Assembly: GCA_019722365.1 (NCBI GenBank)
Contig: JADFUC010002306.1
Span: 21,049 to 85,048, forward strand
Length of the DNA stretch: 64,000 nucleotides
Source: Lithospermum erythrorhizon
Taxonomy: Eukaryota; Streptophyta; Magnoliopsida; Boraginales; Boraginaceae
Direction: 5' to 3'
Below the pieces are notes generated by a model. It ran no database searches and had not been told where the DNA came from. It was given only the letters and a program-made list of their open reading frames with translations. Of the stretch, positions 1 to 12,639 are shown piece by piece; the first letter of the stretch is position 1, and every line of letters starts with the position of its first letter. A program made the position numbers and the translations under genes.

Positions 1-1577
1 CTAAATTTCTTTAAATTGTTTATGATGTTTTGGGATGCTTAATATAGTTATTTTGGAGTATAAATTGAGATGTTTGATGTTGATTGGAAGAGAATATTAT
101 AGGTTAGCTTTTTGTAAGTGATGACTAGTAATTGGGTTTTTGAATTTAAGATTGATTATATGGAGTAATGGGTTGGGGAATTGATTGTCGAGGATTGATT
201 AGAGGTTGTTTAAAGTGTTGGAATTGGGGTAGAGGCGATTTGATTAGTGATTTGGGTGGTTGGAATTTCGTTTTTTGTCGTTAAACCCGGCGTAGTAATA
301 TTATCACCGAGGGGGTTGTTTAAGAAGTTGATAACTTTAATTGTTTGTAATTTGGATAGTACAAAAATACTAGTTATGATTGGCTAGTAAGTAGTAATAG
401 TATTTTAAATTGTTTGTGATTAGGCGTGGAGAGAGCCAGGGAAAGGCACTTGAGACTGAGTGGGGCGAGGCGCTATTGTTGCTAGCGAGGTGAGTATTTA
501 TCTGGGTGTTGATTAAATACTTGATTGCGGATAATATTGTATGTGTGAGTTGTAGTAATTAATTCATACATGTTGAATATGAATTGTTTGTTGAGTTGTT
601 GGGTGGGTAATGCATTGGTTTCATGGTGGTATAGGTGTTTGAGGTGATGTCTAAATTCGTATTGGGATGAGTTGGCAGCTGAGTTGATGATATGTTAAAT
701 TTGTATTATCCGGTATTTGCCCATATTTCGGTATAAGGGTGTATTTTCTTCGTGCCTGCCGTTCACACAGGTCGTTGATGGCTTATGTCAGCCGGGCATA
801 AGGTTTCTCCACTCCCGAGGTTGAGTTGATTATATGCGCGCGTGGTTAACAAAAATGAGTTGTCGAGGTGAAGCCGTAGTATTATAGTTGTTGTTAGAGG
901 TTTGTGGACTTGGTTTGATTAGTTGTTGAATTTGTGATGTAGATCGCTTATCGGTGATAGAGTAGAGTCGAGTGATTGTTGCGTATTAATAATTATACCG
1001 AAATATAACGATATGTTCTTAGTTGATTGTCGTTATTTGGAATGTTTATGATTGTAACGAATTTATGAACATCTGAAATGATAATGAAATTGCTAATGAC
1101 CGTATTAAGATGCGAATTTGAATAATGGCCAACTGTACTCTTTTTATCTATTAATGCGATATCAGCTACTGCTTGGTACAAATGATTGGAGGTTCACTTT
1201 TTATTCTTGAGATATATATATTCACTAAACCCTTTGGCTTACACCTGATAAGCTAATAGGCGTAATTTCATTCTTAGAGTTGGCAATTGAGGCTGTATCA
1301 TTTTCGGACTTGTTCAAGTGATCGTGCCTTAGGCGAGGTGGCCGGCGATTGATCCTCGCAGTCGGAATTATTTTTGGATTGTAGTAGGTTGTTTATATTG
1401 TTGTTTTTGGAATACCACGATGGATTCTTTTTCTTAAGCTGTCGGATTTATAGTGGTTTGGGTTATTCGAGGGGCAATTGTCTTTTAAATTTGAGTCATC
1501 CATTGATTGGTGACTCTGGTGTCGAGAGATTTGGGCCGATTAACATGAGGCGTCACGACACAGGGCGGATCGTTACA
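1..1577 (+). mobile_element. Ty3/gypsy chromovirus LTR, 3' part, cut by window edge
   Basis: This is the right-hand part of the LTR family that recurs through the window. Its first 250 bases align with 17860-18100. Its last 200 bases, including the stretch around CCACGATGGATTC and GGTGACTCTGGTGTC, are the reverse complement of 56256-56440. It ends in GGATCGTTACA, the family's usual 3' end. A decayed hairpin repeat around CATATTTCGGTATAAG is at about 720-740. No good tRNA primer site follows at 1578, so this may be a solo LTR or a 3' LTR. It has no open frame of substance. Confidence 0.7.
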
Positions 1578-4500
1578 GTGCCTTAGCATCTATACCGTGG
1601 GCGTATGGACTTGATCTTGGATTTTGGCACTTGATACATTGTTTATATCGGGAATTGGATGAACTAATGGTAGCTATTATTAATGCTTTTTGATGGGAGA
1701 ACTTTAGGCTTTGGAGTTGGTGGGACTTGGTAACTTGATATGCTACTTATTTTTGTGGGACTTGACTCTGCGTGAGCTGTAAGGTGATACCAGAAAGTTA
1801 TTGAAGGCGATATTTTCTTAGCGTACTACAACGCCTTAGCAGCTTGTTGTTGTAGGGTGAGATTTGATTTGAGCTTTGAAGTTGTGTTCTTGGCTTATAT
1901 CTGATGAATCTGCTTGACTTGTTCTTTGTAGTGATGATCGATATGAAGGTGAGGCGTCACACCTGACACTTGTTATTAATCTTGATTGATCGGATAAGGG
2001 CCTTAGTAGCGTGTTTCTACTGAGAATTCGATTGCTATGGTATTTTGAAGCACGTTTAAGTGTATTCTACCTCAACTGAGGCATGCGATGAATCAAACAC
2101 AGAGATTTTAAGTGTTAAAATGGGTATATGAATAATCGAGGCTATTTAGCTTTATTCCAAAATATTGAGCGTTAACATGTTAAATTCTCATGGGAGTTGC
2201 TTCTAACATGAAGAATTCTTGTGTTTATGCAGTAATTTCACCCTTCCAGGTGCCTATTTAGGCTACTTGTAGGTGTTTTTCCAGCCACAGTGGTATTTCG
2301 ATGCTTGCGATTTAAAATTTAACTTAGAAATTTTAGGGGCCATCCTTTGTATTTTTTCTCAGTTTTTTTTTTGGAATGCTTTGGATGATTTCTTCCTTTT
2401 TCGAAAAATATAGGGGTTTATGGACTCGGATCTCAAACCTCAGCTTCGGTTGGTTGGTTTAATTGAGAGATTGGATCAACTGTCTTGTCAGAACGAGATT
2501 TAGGTAAGATGCCGAGACCGTCGAATGTTTAGGAATTTATTTGCATCAGAAATCAGGCCAAGCCTATTTTGAGCAAGAAGGTTCTGGATTTTAGGTCAAA
2601 TATATTTTCATATTGACTCGAACCTTTTGGATCCTTTATTTTGAACCCCATAACTTTTGGAGTGTTCATTTTAAACACCCAGGAAGCTTCGCTTGATTTA
2701 GCGCTTGCCGATTTTAATATGATAAAATTACGGCCTCGGACCTAAATTTAATGTACATTTAATTCGGGACTATTTTCTCGGAAACCCTTGTTCGTACGAG
2801 GGTTTTATATTAAATTTTAGGGTTCGATCGAGAACCTTAGCCACGGAGCATTTCTTTAATGGCTTGATTTAATTAATTTGATTAAATCGTCTTAATCATT
2901 ATAATTATTTTTTAATAAATTTTCACAGTCTACATCCAGTCTTTCAACTTAGATTCCTAGTTCGAGGTACTGGTAAGTGCTCCAAAATTTGAACATGGGC
3001 TTCATGCTAGATACAGAGTATATACTAGTTACAGGCCAATTAGTTCATTTGTTTTTAAGTTGATTTTCATAATTATTGGTATAATATATTCAAGCTTTAT
3101 GGAGTATATAACTATTTTTCTCGTTTAAAAGAAAACATAGCCACAAAATGAATGATTAACAGAAGATGAAGATAGAACTAAAAAAAGGAAAGAAAGAAGG
3201 TGGAAAAAAATTATCATGGAAAAGAATGAAGAGAGGAAGCGTGAAATCACTTTTTTCATTTCTTTTTTGAGATAATAATTTCTTATGGAGTAGATAAGAT
3301 TTGTAGGTTCATTGGAGAAATTCTGTGTTAAGGCGGATTACTCTAATAAATGTGGAAAAGTTAACTATTGAAATAGAAAAACTGATACATTTTTTATCAA
3401 GAGAGGGTACAATGAAAATTATATTAATTTAGTTTTATTTCTAATCCCAAATAGATATATTATAATTAATGTAATAATATATATGATATAGATGTCTATA
3501 TTATAGTCTAATGTAATATATCATGAAACATGAACATATGTATTGTAAGAGAACTAGATTGGCAGTTGACCAAAGTTGTTTGATTATTTGTCTTAGTTTA
3601 AAGGAGGCCAAGCTTCCTGTAATTTGTTTTTAAAGGTTATTCTAATAAGATGTTGCACATAAGAAATAGATAATCAATACTTATATATATTTATGTTTCA
3701 TTACGAGAGCTAATTGATGATTTAGTCCCGGTTGGTGGCACTATATTGCTACTTAGTCCTAAGTAGTTATATTGTGCAAATTAATTCCCACGGAAAATGT
3801 CCTGCAAGTGTTATATTATGGTTCTCGAGAAATTGATACATGTTTTAATCTAAATATGAGGATTTAAAGAAGGGCACAAATTGCGGTATTTTGTCAAATT
3901 TAAAGTGGGACCATACTACAGCTAGTTTGGCATATGACAATGTAACTGTAGATTAGCTACTAGTGGATCCCCATTGTCTAGGACCAAATGGAAGCCAAGT
4001 ACTTATACTACATAACAACAACATGAGTTAAAATGAGATTAATTTGGCAAAATGACTATTTTTAATTTAGTAAAGATAAGGCACCGGCTGAGAATTGATA
4101 TGGAAGCTCTAAAATATCAGGTGGAATCGAAATAAAATGACATCAGCCGTCTTTCACAATCTATTGATAGTTTCGATTTGAGGATGTTGTAACAATTATG
4201 TATTTTTAAGACTCGATTATTCTAGTCACATTAGCCAGAAGACTAAACTTCACATGAGTATTTACATTATATTGGACCTTACCAATGATTAACTCTGGTA
4301 TAATTTTGCTCGTCCCTTCATTGGTTTTGTATAAATCTTACCACATTGACAAATGTTAACATCACACACAGCACTGATCATCTTGAGCTGTTATAAAATT
4401 AAACAAGCATGAGAGTAGAGGTGAGTTTTTGGAGGAATTCAAGAAGCTCCTTGAGACCATTTGTTTGGCGGTGATGAAAAAAAAACCCTTCGCTCTAAAT

Positions 4501-5309
4501 CTGGCCTTCTAATCCAACTATGAGCTCCACCTTATGGAATTAGATATTTAGCTGAGAAATCATCAGAAAATGAATGTCAGACCCTCCTCGATGACCTCAG
4601 GGTTCATCTTTTTCTCACTTTTGATTCATTATTGTGATAGAGGCCACGAAGATTCAAAATTCAGGAGGATTTTTCACAATAATCTGTGAGTGCTCATTTG
4701 TTTGCTTCTCAAATAGTTTTTCACCATGTCTATTTGTGGAATAATAGGAATCTAAGTATTACTGATTCACAAAAGATTATCTATTTTTCGAGATTTTGAT
4801 AGTTATATTTTTTTAAATTTTGATCGTAGATATTTTTTATTCAACATATCTTATACTTTGAAAGAGCTATATCAAATAGAGAAAATACATTTTGATTTTT
4901 AGTAATATCACTTTACATAGAGGAATATTTATCTGACCCAACTGAAAAAATATATATTTAGGGTCAAAATTTATACCGTCCCCGACATATTTGTATTTGA
5001 ACTGAGCCAAAAAAAAATTGTGTCACAGTTCTTATATGATTTGCTCGGTTAGTTAAAAGAAAGAAAAGAAAAAATATATTACTAGTTTAGAATGTTGAGA
5101 ATTAGATGGTGGGTTATCAAATCAAAGGAAGACTGGCCTATTATTTATTGAGAATGGATATTGTTCTAAAGTTTATAATAAAACCATGGTATCTTTTTTG
5201 GTAAAGAAGTATACACGATTTCTTTGTTGTATTGAATATAAGCATAATAATACAAAATATACTTCTTTCCTGATGAGTAAAAATGCACTTAGTTATTGTT
5301 GTATCAAAG
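1578..5309. other. Unassigned, decayed non-coding sequence
   Basis: No gene is supported here. The part at about 1578-3000 has the low-complexity, T- and G-biased look of LTR or other retroelement DNA, but it does not match the other LTRs in this window. From about 3000 to 5300 it is AT-rich intergenic sequence with short homopolymers. The reading frames are short and show no recognisable domain. A short stretch at 3719-3766 is described in the findings. Confidence 0.4.
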
Positions 5310-5640
5310 GACTAATCCTGTTGTTATGCAGATTTCATTATAAACCAAAGATTGAAAGCTGCGGTATCTATGTTGAGTATGTTCTTATCTCCGAAAAATC
5401 TCAAGCACAAGCGTCTGTGAAAGGCAACATGTTTTTGATAATATTAAAGGCACAATATTCTTAGGATGATTATTCTCTATTCTAGTATTTAGTAAAATAA
5501 AATAGACTCGAGCGTCGAGCCGCCTTAAAACATCAACCGGCACGCTCCGATTGTCCCCAGATCGAGCCCCCAGCAACCGACCAGGGGGCGATTACTGTCT
5601 GATAGATTCAAAATTTTCTAGGCCTAATCGGCCTTTGCAA
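5310..5640. repeat. Left copy of a diverged direct repeat
   Basis: This stretch has a diverged second copy at about 9565-9995 in the same orientation. Shared landmarks in order are: GGACTAATC/GGCTAATC, ATTTCA(T/C)TATAA, AAGGCACAAT, ATTCTAGTATTT, AAAACATCAAC, GACCGACCAGGGG and GGCCTAATCGGCC. It carries a short minus-strand frame (5385-5576) with no recognised domain. It may be internal sequence of the retroelement whose LTR starts at 5757. Confidence 0.5.
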
Positions 5641-5756
5641 TCGGGCCACGCACCGTCCGATTCGAGGGGGTTGATTGTTGGCTTGACTAAACTTCACTTC
5701 ACACTCCAACAATTTCCCAATTGAAGACATTTCGGATCCTGCATCTTGGCTTGCAT

Positions 5757-8265
5757 TATAACGACCCGCCCAATTAGAGCGCATAAGAGTGAGAATCATT
5801 ATAATCACGAACACGAGGAGTCACCATGCTCGATGGGCGGCTTCGATTTAAGGCTACTAGATTTCATCCAAAAATTTTATTACAATTAAGATTCTCAAAG
5901 AAAACGATTTTAAAATTTACAATCCATCATCGATATCTAACCAAAGAACTCCTTATATACATACAACATATCCCAAATAAGCGATAATGCCCGGCGAAGG
6001 AGCTACTAAATACAAATCTTGTATTAGAATACTAAAAACAAATTGCCCATTGAGGCTAAAGTTTGAAAATAAGGTACCATGATCAAAAGCGGTTGACAGC
6101 GTCAAAATGAGGCTGAGGATCCTGCGGCCACCCGATGCTCACAGTCACTTTCCGGAGCAAAACTCTCAGCTTGACCTCCCCGGCTCAAGTAGCGGCTGCT
6201 CGACGCTGAGGAAATGCCGCCCAAGCGAGAGGGTGTAAGCAGCGAAACTTAGTGAAAACTTAACACGAGGGGGTGAAGACTTGAAGCCATGGGGCAGTGG
6301 AAGCCAAATAAAGTATAGTCAAATACTTGAATACAGTATGCATCTAGGATTCTGATAAGTGTACGCACTAAAGTTCGAAAGAATATGCAGGTAACATGCT
6401 AAGATATAATAGAAAGTCAAATGAGGCACCACTTGAAATGCGGTGATCATGGCCTAGGCAATTTGCTCCTAATTCTAATGCCTTAATATATATATCTCTA
6501 CAAATTGTACTTACAATCTACAATGCGTATATGCTAAATCAATGCAGGAATGGACCAAATTGTTAATAAACACCTATAGCATAAGTATGAGATGACACTT
6601 ATACCGTAGTAGGGTACTGACAAATGCACACAGAGATCACTTAAGGGCTGCATACAGTATAAAGGCCAGCACTTTTATACCGTAGTATAAGGCCACACCG
6701 GCAATGCACACACACACGGTAAGTAGAATCAAAAAAGTCAGCGCATTTCTTTATACCCATTATGGTAATAGCATCACGTATCACGCAGGAGGAGGTGCTT
6801 TAACCCTAATCGGCTATTGACTCATAAAGGGTCGAATCACGTTACTCGAGTCACCTCGAAGTCACGCGCCAAGCTCCAGCCCCGCACACCTCCCGGTAAC
6901 CAGCTACACTCCCCACGAGGCAATATTATAGCGCACGGCTAAAACATCTACATGTCATAAAATAAGTCTGACACTTAGATAGGGCTGAAATATAAGTGCC
7001 AAATGAGGCTGCAGAGGAAATACGTAAGTGCCGACAAAGTACCCGAAATACCAAGAACATAAGTTGGGAGTGGCTATTACTTACCTCGAAACAAATCTTG
7101 TATACCCAATCACAGGTACTTTCAATCTGCTTTTGTGGCTCACCTGAATGAATGCACTGTCATTTAATTACATGTACATACCTTTCTCACGCCAATCATA
7201 CTGGTGACATGTTGCAGAGTTAAGTAAGTAGAAGTAAGTACTTTCGTGAGATAAGTACAACACTGCTGCTAAGCTACCACGAAACAGCCACATGAAACAC
7301 AATGCGGTAGCGGCCGCTGCGTCAGCACCTAGCAAAAACACCCGTAAAGTATAATCAAAACCCCGCTACTAACCTTTGCGTTCTAGAAGATACTGGCAAC
7401 TCTTGGTGGAGCGATTTAAGCGGTCACAAAATAACGGATAAAACAACGAAATAATAGCCGTCGAGCGAAACCCAATTGGTTCCCCTTCCAATTCCACCTT
7501 ATCAACTTTACGGCATTTCATATTATTAACTTACATATAAGCCGTTCTGGTTATTACTAAATTCGTAATTAGCAGCGTATACTCCGAAAATAATAAACTC
7601 AACTTACAAATCACAACTCTCAACCTAACCCCCTTTGTCGATGTTTAAATCACAATTCTAATACAATAGCTACGATAAGGTCGATTAAACTCCTACACAT
7701 TTAAAGTCTTATAAAAATATCAGCAATAAAGTCGAAAACTATAACCCTAGGAAAGGTCGGCTTTATCTAACATCCTCAAAAACCTCTAAATCAACTCATA
7801 CACCCTTAACAACCCGCTTAGGAACAACTTAAAATTGGAGTTATGCAAAGTCAATAAGAGTCAGGCACAAATATCAACAAAACTCACATCTTTAAGCACG
7901 CCAAACTTGTAGGGAAAGATGATAGGGAAGCTTTTTATCAATCGCTTTGAGGATCTTAATAAGCAACAAAGAGTGAAGAAATGGAAGAGAAAAATTGCTT
8001 GTTATTCGCTACCAGGGGGTCTCGGCCGAACCTGACTGGGAAGGAGGGAGATGGTTTGTGTTTTGTGTTGTGATGATAGTGAATGAGGGATAAAGTAACT
8101 TAATACTTGTCTTTGGGAAGCTTCACAGGGAGTTTATTTGTGCTTGGGTTTCTAAATTATAAAGGGCTTGCGATCTAACTTAATTCGAATTATCCCCCAC
8201 TGCTACTACTAAAATTATATAAATGTAAACTAAAATAAATTTTAAATTCTAATATTATTATCGGT
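5757..8265 (-). mobile_element. Chromovirus-family LTR, minus strand
   Basis: The left end (ATAACGACCCGCC, then GAGAATCATTATAATC) is the reverse complement of the end of the LTR at 33440-33493. The segment at 5880-5950 mirrors the TTTAAAATTG...CTAGAATTTTTATTG stretch of the 31.6-33.5 kb copy. Hairpin repeats of the form CTTATACCGTAGTA occur at about 6598-6700. The right end is blurred: the aligned start near 8265 no longer has a clean TGTAATAACCC. No coding capacity is expected or seen. A closely related minus-strand copy lies at 12640-14938. Confidence 0.7.
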
Positions 8266-9564
8266 CGTCTGGAGCAGGACACGCACCGTCTGTAGAAGCC
8301 CTCCTGCGTTGCTTCGCACGAGCTCCCGAATGACAACTTGACTTCACCAAAGGTAATGCTGGGAATAGCCATTACCCTGCCACTGTTTGGACTTTACTTT
8401 TTCGTTGGACAAATTACTATGCTCTGCCTTTGCTATGTCTTCATGATCTTGAGCAGGCCAGGCAGCGAACGTTGGTCGTGATGAATTTCTCTCTTCACGC
8501 TTTGGAGCATCGTATCGGCGACTTCCTTTGATCTAATTCATTGACCCTCGATGTTTTGATCAGAACATCATGATAGTTAGCAATGGTCGGGGAGCTTAGA
8601 GAATACCTCTCGCACTTGACTTTGAACCACGCCGTAACACAAATGATTCATGCGACACAAAATCGGTTCGTTAACAGTTTTTGACTCGAACTCGTCATGG
8701 AAATGAAGTATTACGTTTTTGTTAGTTGGGGTACTTTCGACCTTAGCGCAACTTCATTTCTTGCTTGAGTCCTCATAACCTCAGGAACCTCTTGCATCGA
8801 GGACAAGAACCTCTTAAGCGTCATAGGCAGAATCTCACTACTTTCTTTGTACGGATCCTCTATTTAACCTCTTTTTTGACAGGCATGCTAAGTATAGAGT
8901 ACTTGACTTACTTTTTGCTATTACCAAAATTCGTCACAGAACCACCTTCTGTTACCCTCTTCGAAATGGTTGCGATAACCATCGCAAATCCACGTGACTA
9001 CGCTGAAATTAAACTCTTCCCTAATTTGAATTACCATGGCACCGCTGTCACAAAGAACCATCGACAACTTGATTCACGTCTCCCATTACTGCGCGTCCAT
9101 TACCATCGGCCAAGATGATGAAAAGTCCCGTAATTCTGTAAATATAATTCTACGTTGTTATACCCACTGTAAATGCGTAATATGAAAAGATGCTCACGGA
9201 ATATATGTCGAGAGAATAGCGGAGCGTTCGCGGATAAGAGGCAAAACATCGGAATAGTAAAAGCTTCGTCTGACATGAGCTTCAGCATTTAGCTTTGGGT
9301 GCCTCTTCATGTGACCAAAATGCTGCCATGACTTGACTTACAGATCGAGGAATTTTCCTCTTTCTGCTGCAGCGATCTCCCTCTTTTATTTTTCGGAAAT
9401 CTATGCCAGTTCTTCTTCCTACACTTAATGCAAAACCCTTGCTTCACTACATGAAGCTTACGGACCTCCTCAGACAAGATACGTTCTACAACCATAATGA
9501 CGAAATTTAAATTGTGAAAATTAAAAGCAGACATAAAATTTATCACAGGGTTCGCCTCTCGGTA
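8266..9564. other. Unassigned, probably retroelement-derived sequence
   Basis: This lies between a minus-strand LTR and the right copy of the direct repeat. It contains a 117-codon plus-strand frame (8765-9118) and shorter minus-strand frames (9100-9288 and 9307-9546). None shows a domain I can name. The composition is more even than the flanks, as in the internal part of a decayed gypsy element, but no reverse transcriptase, protease or integrase motif could be read. I make no functional call. Confidence 0.3.
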
Positions 9565-9995
9565 TAGAGGCTAATCTTGTTGTTGCTGTAGATTTCACTA
9601 TAAGCCAGAAGATCGTTACAAGCCCTACCACTATCTATAATCTATGTTGAAGATTTTCTTATCTTAAAAGAATTTCAACTTCTGAAGCCTACCAAGGAAC
9701 TTAAAGACTATGTTCGCTTTAAATAATAAGGCACAATGTGCTTGGATGGTTGATATATTCTAGTATTTGTGATAAGCCAAAAATCTTTCAAACATCCTAT
9801 ATTTATATACGATAAAACAAACCTACCACAATGCTAGGCTTTTGCTTGGAAACAAGACATCGAGAGAATCGGCCTCCAAAACATCAACTTAAATGAGGTA
9901 AGATGGAAATTTTGGATACATTTCTCTCAATGACCGACCAGGGGCCGGTGCTATCTGATGAGCTTCAAATTTTTCTGGCCTAATCGGCCCCATGA
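9565..9995. repeat. Right copy of the diverged direct repeat
   Basis: This is the second copy of the segment at 5310-5640, in the same orientation, with the same ordered landmarks and several indels. The frame at 9889-10278 (-), 129 codons, runs through its right part. It is rich in Phe, Leu and Ser because it reads a purine-rich stretch of GAAAGAAAGAG type at 10190-10250. It is not supported as a gene. Confidence 0.5.
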
Positions 9996-12639
9996 TAGAC
10001 CTGCACGATTTAAGGGCGATTATTTCCGACAAAAACTCTTCAAACTCGACATAGCGGGCCACTGGTATTTGAAACTTTGAGAGAGTAGGAGAAAGGTCTT
10101 CCATGTTAATGGGTAAAGACAAGCCAAGAGGGGGATGGGGCTTCCTTGGCATATGTGACGCGTGTTGGCAGCTCACACAAATGGAGAAAATTGAGGAAAA
10201 GAATAAAGAAAAGAATTGAGAGAGAAAGAAAGAGAAAAAAATTGGTAGGAATTTTTCTTGGACGCATTTTATGTACATGACATTGTTTGCGATATGCCCT
10301 CACGTAGGAAAGATAATGCACTTATTTGACAAAAACAAAAATGAATATGATTGATGAAGCGAATCATGAGTGCCATCGTAAGGTACTCTTTTGGGAGATT
10401 ATTAGAGGCGAGGATAAATATTAAAGGAAAAATATACTAGGTAGGTATAATGGGCCGTGGAGTGATAGAGGCAGTTGTGTCTGTGACTAGAATATTGAGA
10501 AAAGTAGAGAATATGAGAAGATGAGAAAAATATCATCGAGATGCCTTGAGGTTGTATTTATAAATTACATTTACAATACAAGATAAATATAAAACAATCA
10601 CAATCAATCTAAATAATATAAACTAGAGTTACACTAGTACTCTAATACAAATAAACTTATATTTATCGTAACTAATTATATGAAATAATCTTTATCAATA
10701 TTTATCCTTTTAACATTGATGAGTCCAAATGCCAAATTTGGCCCACAACCAACCAATGGTACTTGTAATCATTTATGAGTGTTTTCGTTCAATAATGGTG
10801 AATTTTGGCCTCATGACTACGACGCAAGTATTTAGGCGCTTAATCAAAATGCACATTTTCTTCATTATGGATTTATAATTTACTAACTTGTTCTTCGTAT
10901 TCGTTCTTGTTTTATTGTTAAAATTAATAGTTAATCGACAAGTTTCCTTTAATTCCTTGCACATTACTATTGATAATTTGATAGGCACGTCCATCAACAA
11001 AGGTTAAATCGGCTCCCGGTGAGCATTCATCTCTTGGCTGCTTGTTTGAAGATAAATCATCATGAATATTTTTCTTACTCCACGTTGCAAGAAGAAAGAT
11101 TAAATGTCTATTGAACGGGCTTTATTGCATCTTTGTGAAGATGAAAACTACGTATGCTAGGTAAATTTGGCATTGCTACTACTGTTAGAATGCAAATCCG
11201 ACACAAATATTATCTGAATGTTTGGTGACCTCGTATATTAATTCTGCTTTTCAATAATTTCTGCTTAAATAGTTTGATTATTCATGCAACTTAAAAGTTC
11301 CAAAAAACAAAGGTAACCAGGAGGCCACTTAAGGTAAATTTATGAAGTACATCTGATTAAAAATAAAAGCATTATTAATGTGTTCATTAGTAAAAGCTGG
11401 AATAGCTCAGGATTGGCTACGACACCATGGCTGTCCAGCACAAGGTTGGAGGGCAGCCCTCCTTCACAACTCACTTTTTGTATGTTTTACCCAAAATTTC
11501 TTTTTTCTTTTCGTAATTTTGCAACACTTGCTTCAATGCAAGCAACTTTATCAAATATTTTTATACATTTTTATGTTTCAGTGAAATTCAGGTGAGATGT
11601 ATATAGAGATAAATCTTACTTTAATAGTTTGATGTGTGACTAAATATGTTGATGAATTGATCTTAATACTTAGTATAAATGGGTATAAAAGCACCTTCAT
11701 GGAGTTAAATTTGGTAAAATTTAAAGTATAATTTAAATTTTTATGATCAATTAAAGTAAACAATAATAATAATAGTAATAATTGTACTAAAAGCGTATGA
11801 TTATTCTTTGAGAATACTATTATGTGCTAATAATATAAATAGTTCTACCATAATAATTTCTATACACAAAAACACCATGATTGTTAACTACTTACTATTA
11901 TAATTATAATAAGCCAACAATAGTTTCTACATCTAAATATATTATTATTTAAGTAACTTTTCCTTTACATATTAAAAGATTGAAAATGGCATGTATTGAA
12001 AAAAATAAAGCTAATGATAGAAGATATATTAAATTAATAATATATAATATATGAGGCATATATGTATGACTTTACATGATATAATTCTTGAATTGAATCA
12101 AAAGAAAATGCATTCATGTAAGTGAGCAAAAATAATTGTATTTGACCGATGCATACATTTGGATAATTTAAGCATGCAAAAACTAGAGACTAATAAATAA
12201 ACAAAGTTAATTAAAAGAATTGGGATACTGAAAGTATAATATATCTATATATACTAATATAATATGTCATCTCTGATATTACATAATATTATTTTTTCAT
12301 ATTTAAGATTGCTCATGTTTCCTTTCTTAATATTCATACGTGTTCACCTGACAGGCCAACTAAAATCAATTGTTCAATTAATTATTTTGTACGATTGCCA
12401 CATCCAATTTTCTTTGAGTTACTTTATCATTTCTTAGCAATATATTATGTCTTGTTTGAATGGTGTATTAATTAAACATGAAGTGTCTTACACTTTGCTC
12501 TTGGGAAAATGACAAATCAAAGGTCATAGGAGAGAAACACATTGACCCGCTTTGGGTAGGTATTAATCTGCATTATAATCCTGAACTTTTTGAATCACCA
12601 TAAGTGGGCCATTTCGGTTATGAAACGGCACCAGTTTCA
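9996..12639. other. AT-rich intergenic sequence, no gene seen
   Basis: The sequence is AT-rich, with purine-rich tracts near 10190-10250 and many short A/T runs from 10480 to 12300. Frames are 60-75 codons, lie on both strands and overlap, and none has a domain. A perfect 7-bp hairpin (GGAGGGC-A-GCCCTCC) lies within a short GC-richer island at about 11400-11465. That island has no recognisable coding or RNA-gene structure. Confidence 0.4.

Noticed and set aside
9889..10321. 129-codon minus-strand frame beginning with a hydrophobic stretch
   Set aside because: The hydrophobic stretch is the reverse reading of a GAAAGAAA-type purine tract. No promoter, no domain, and part of it lies in a diverged repeat.
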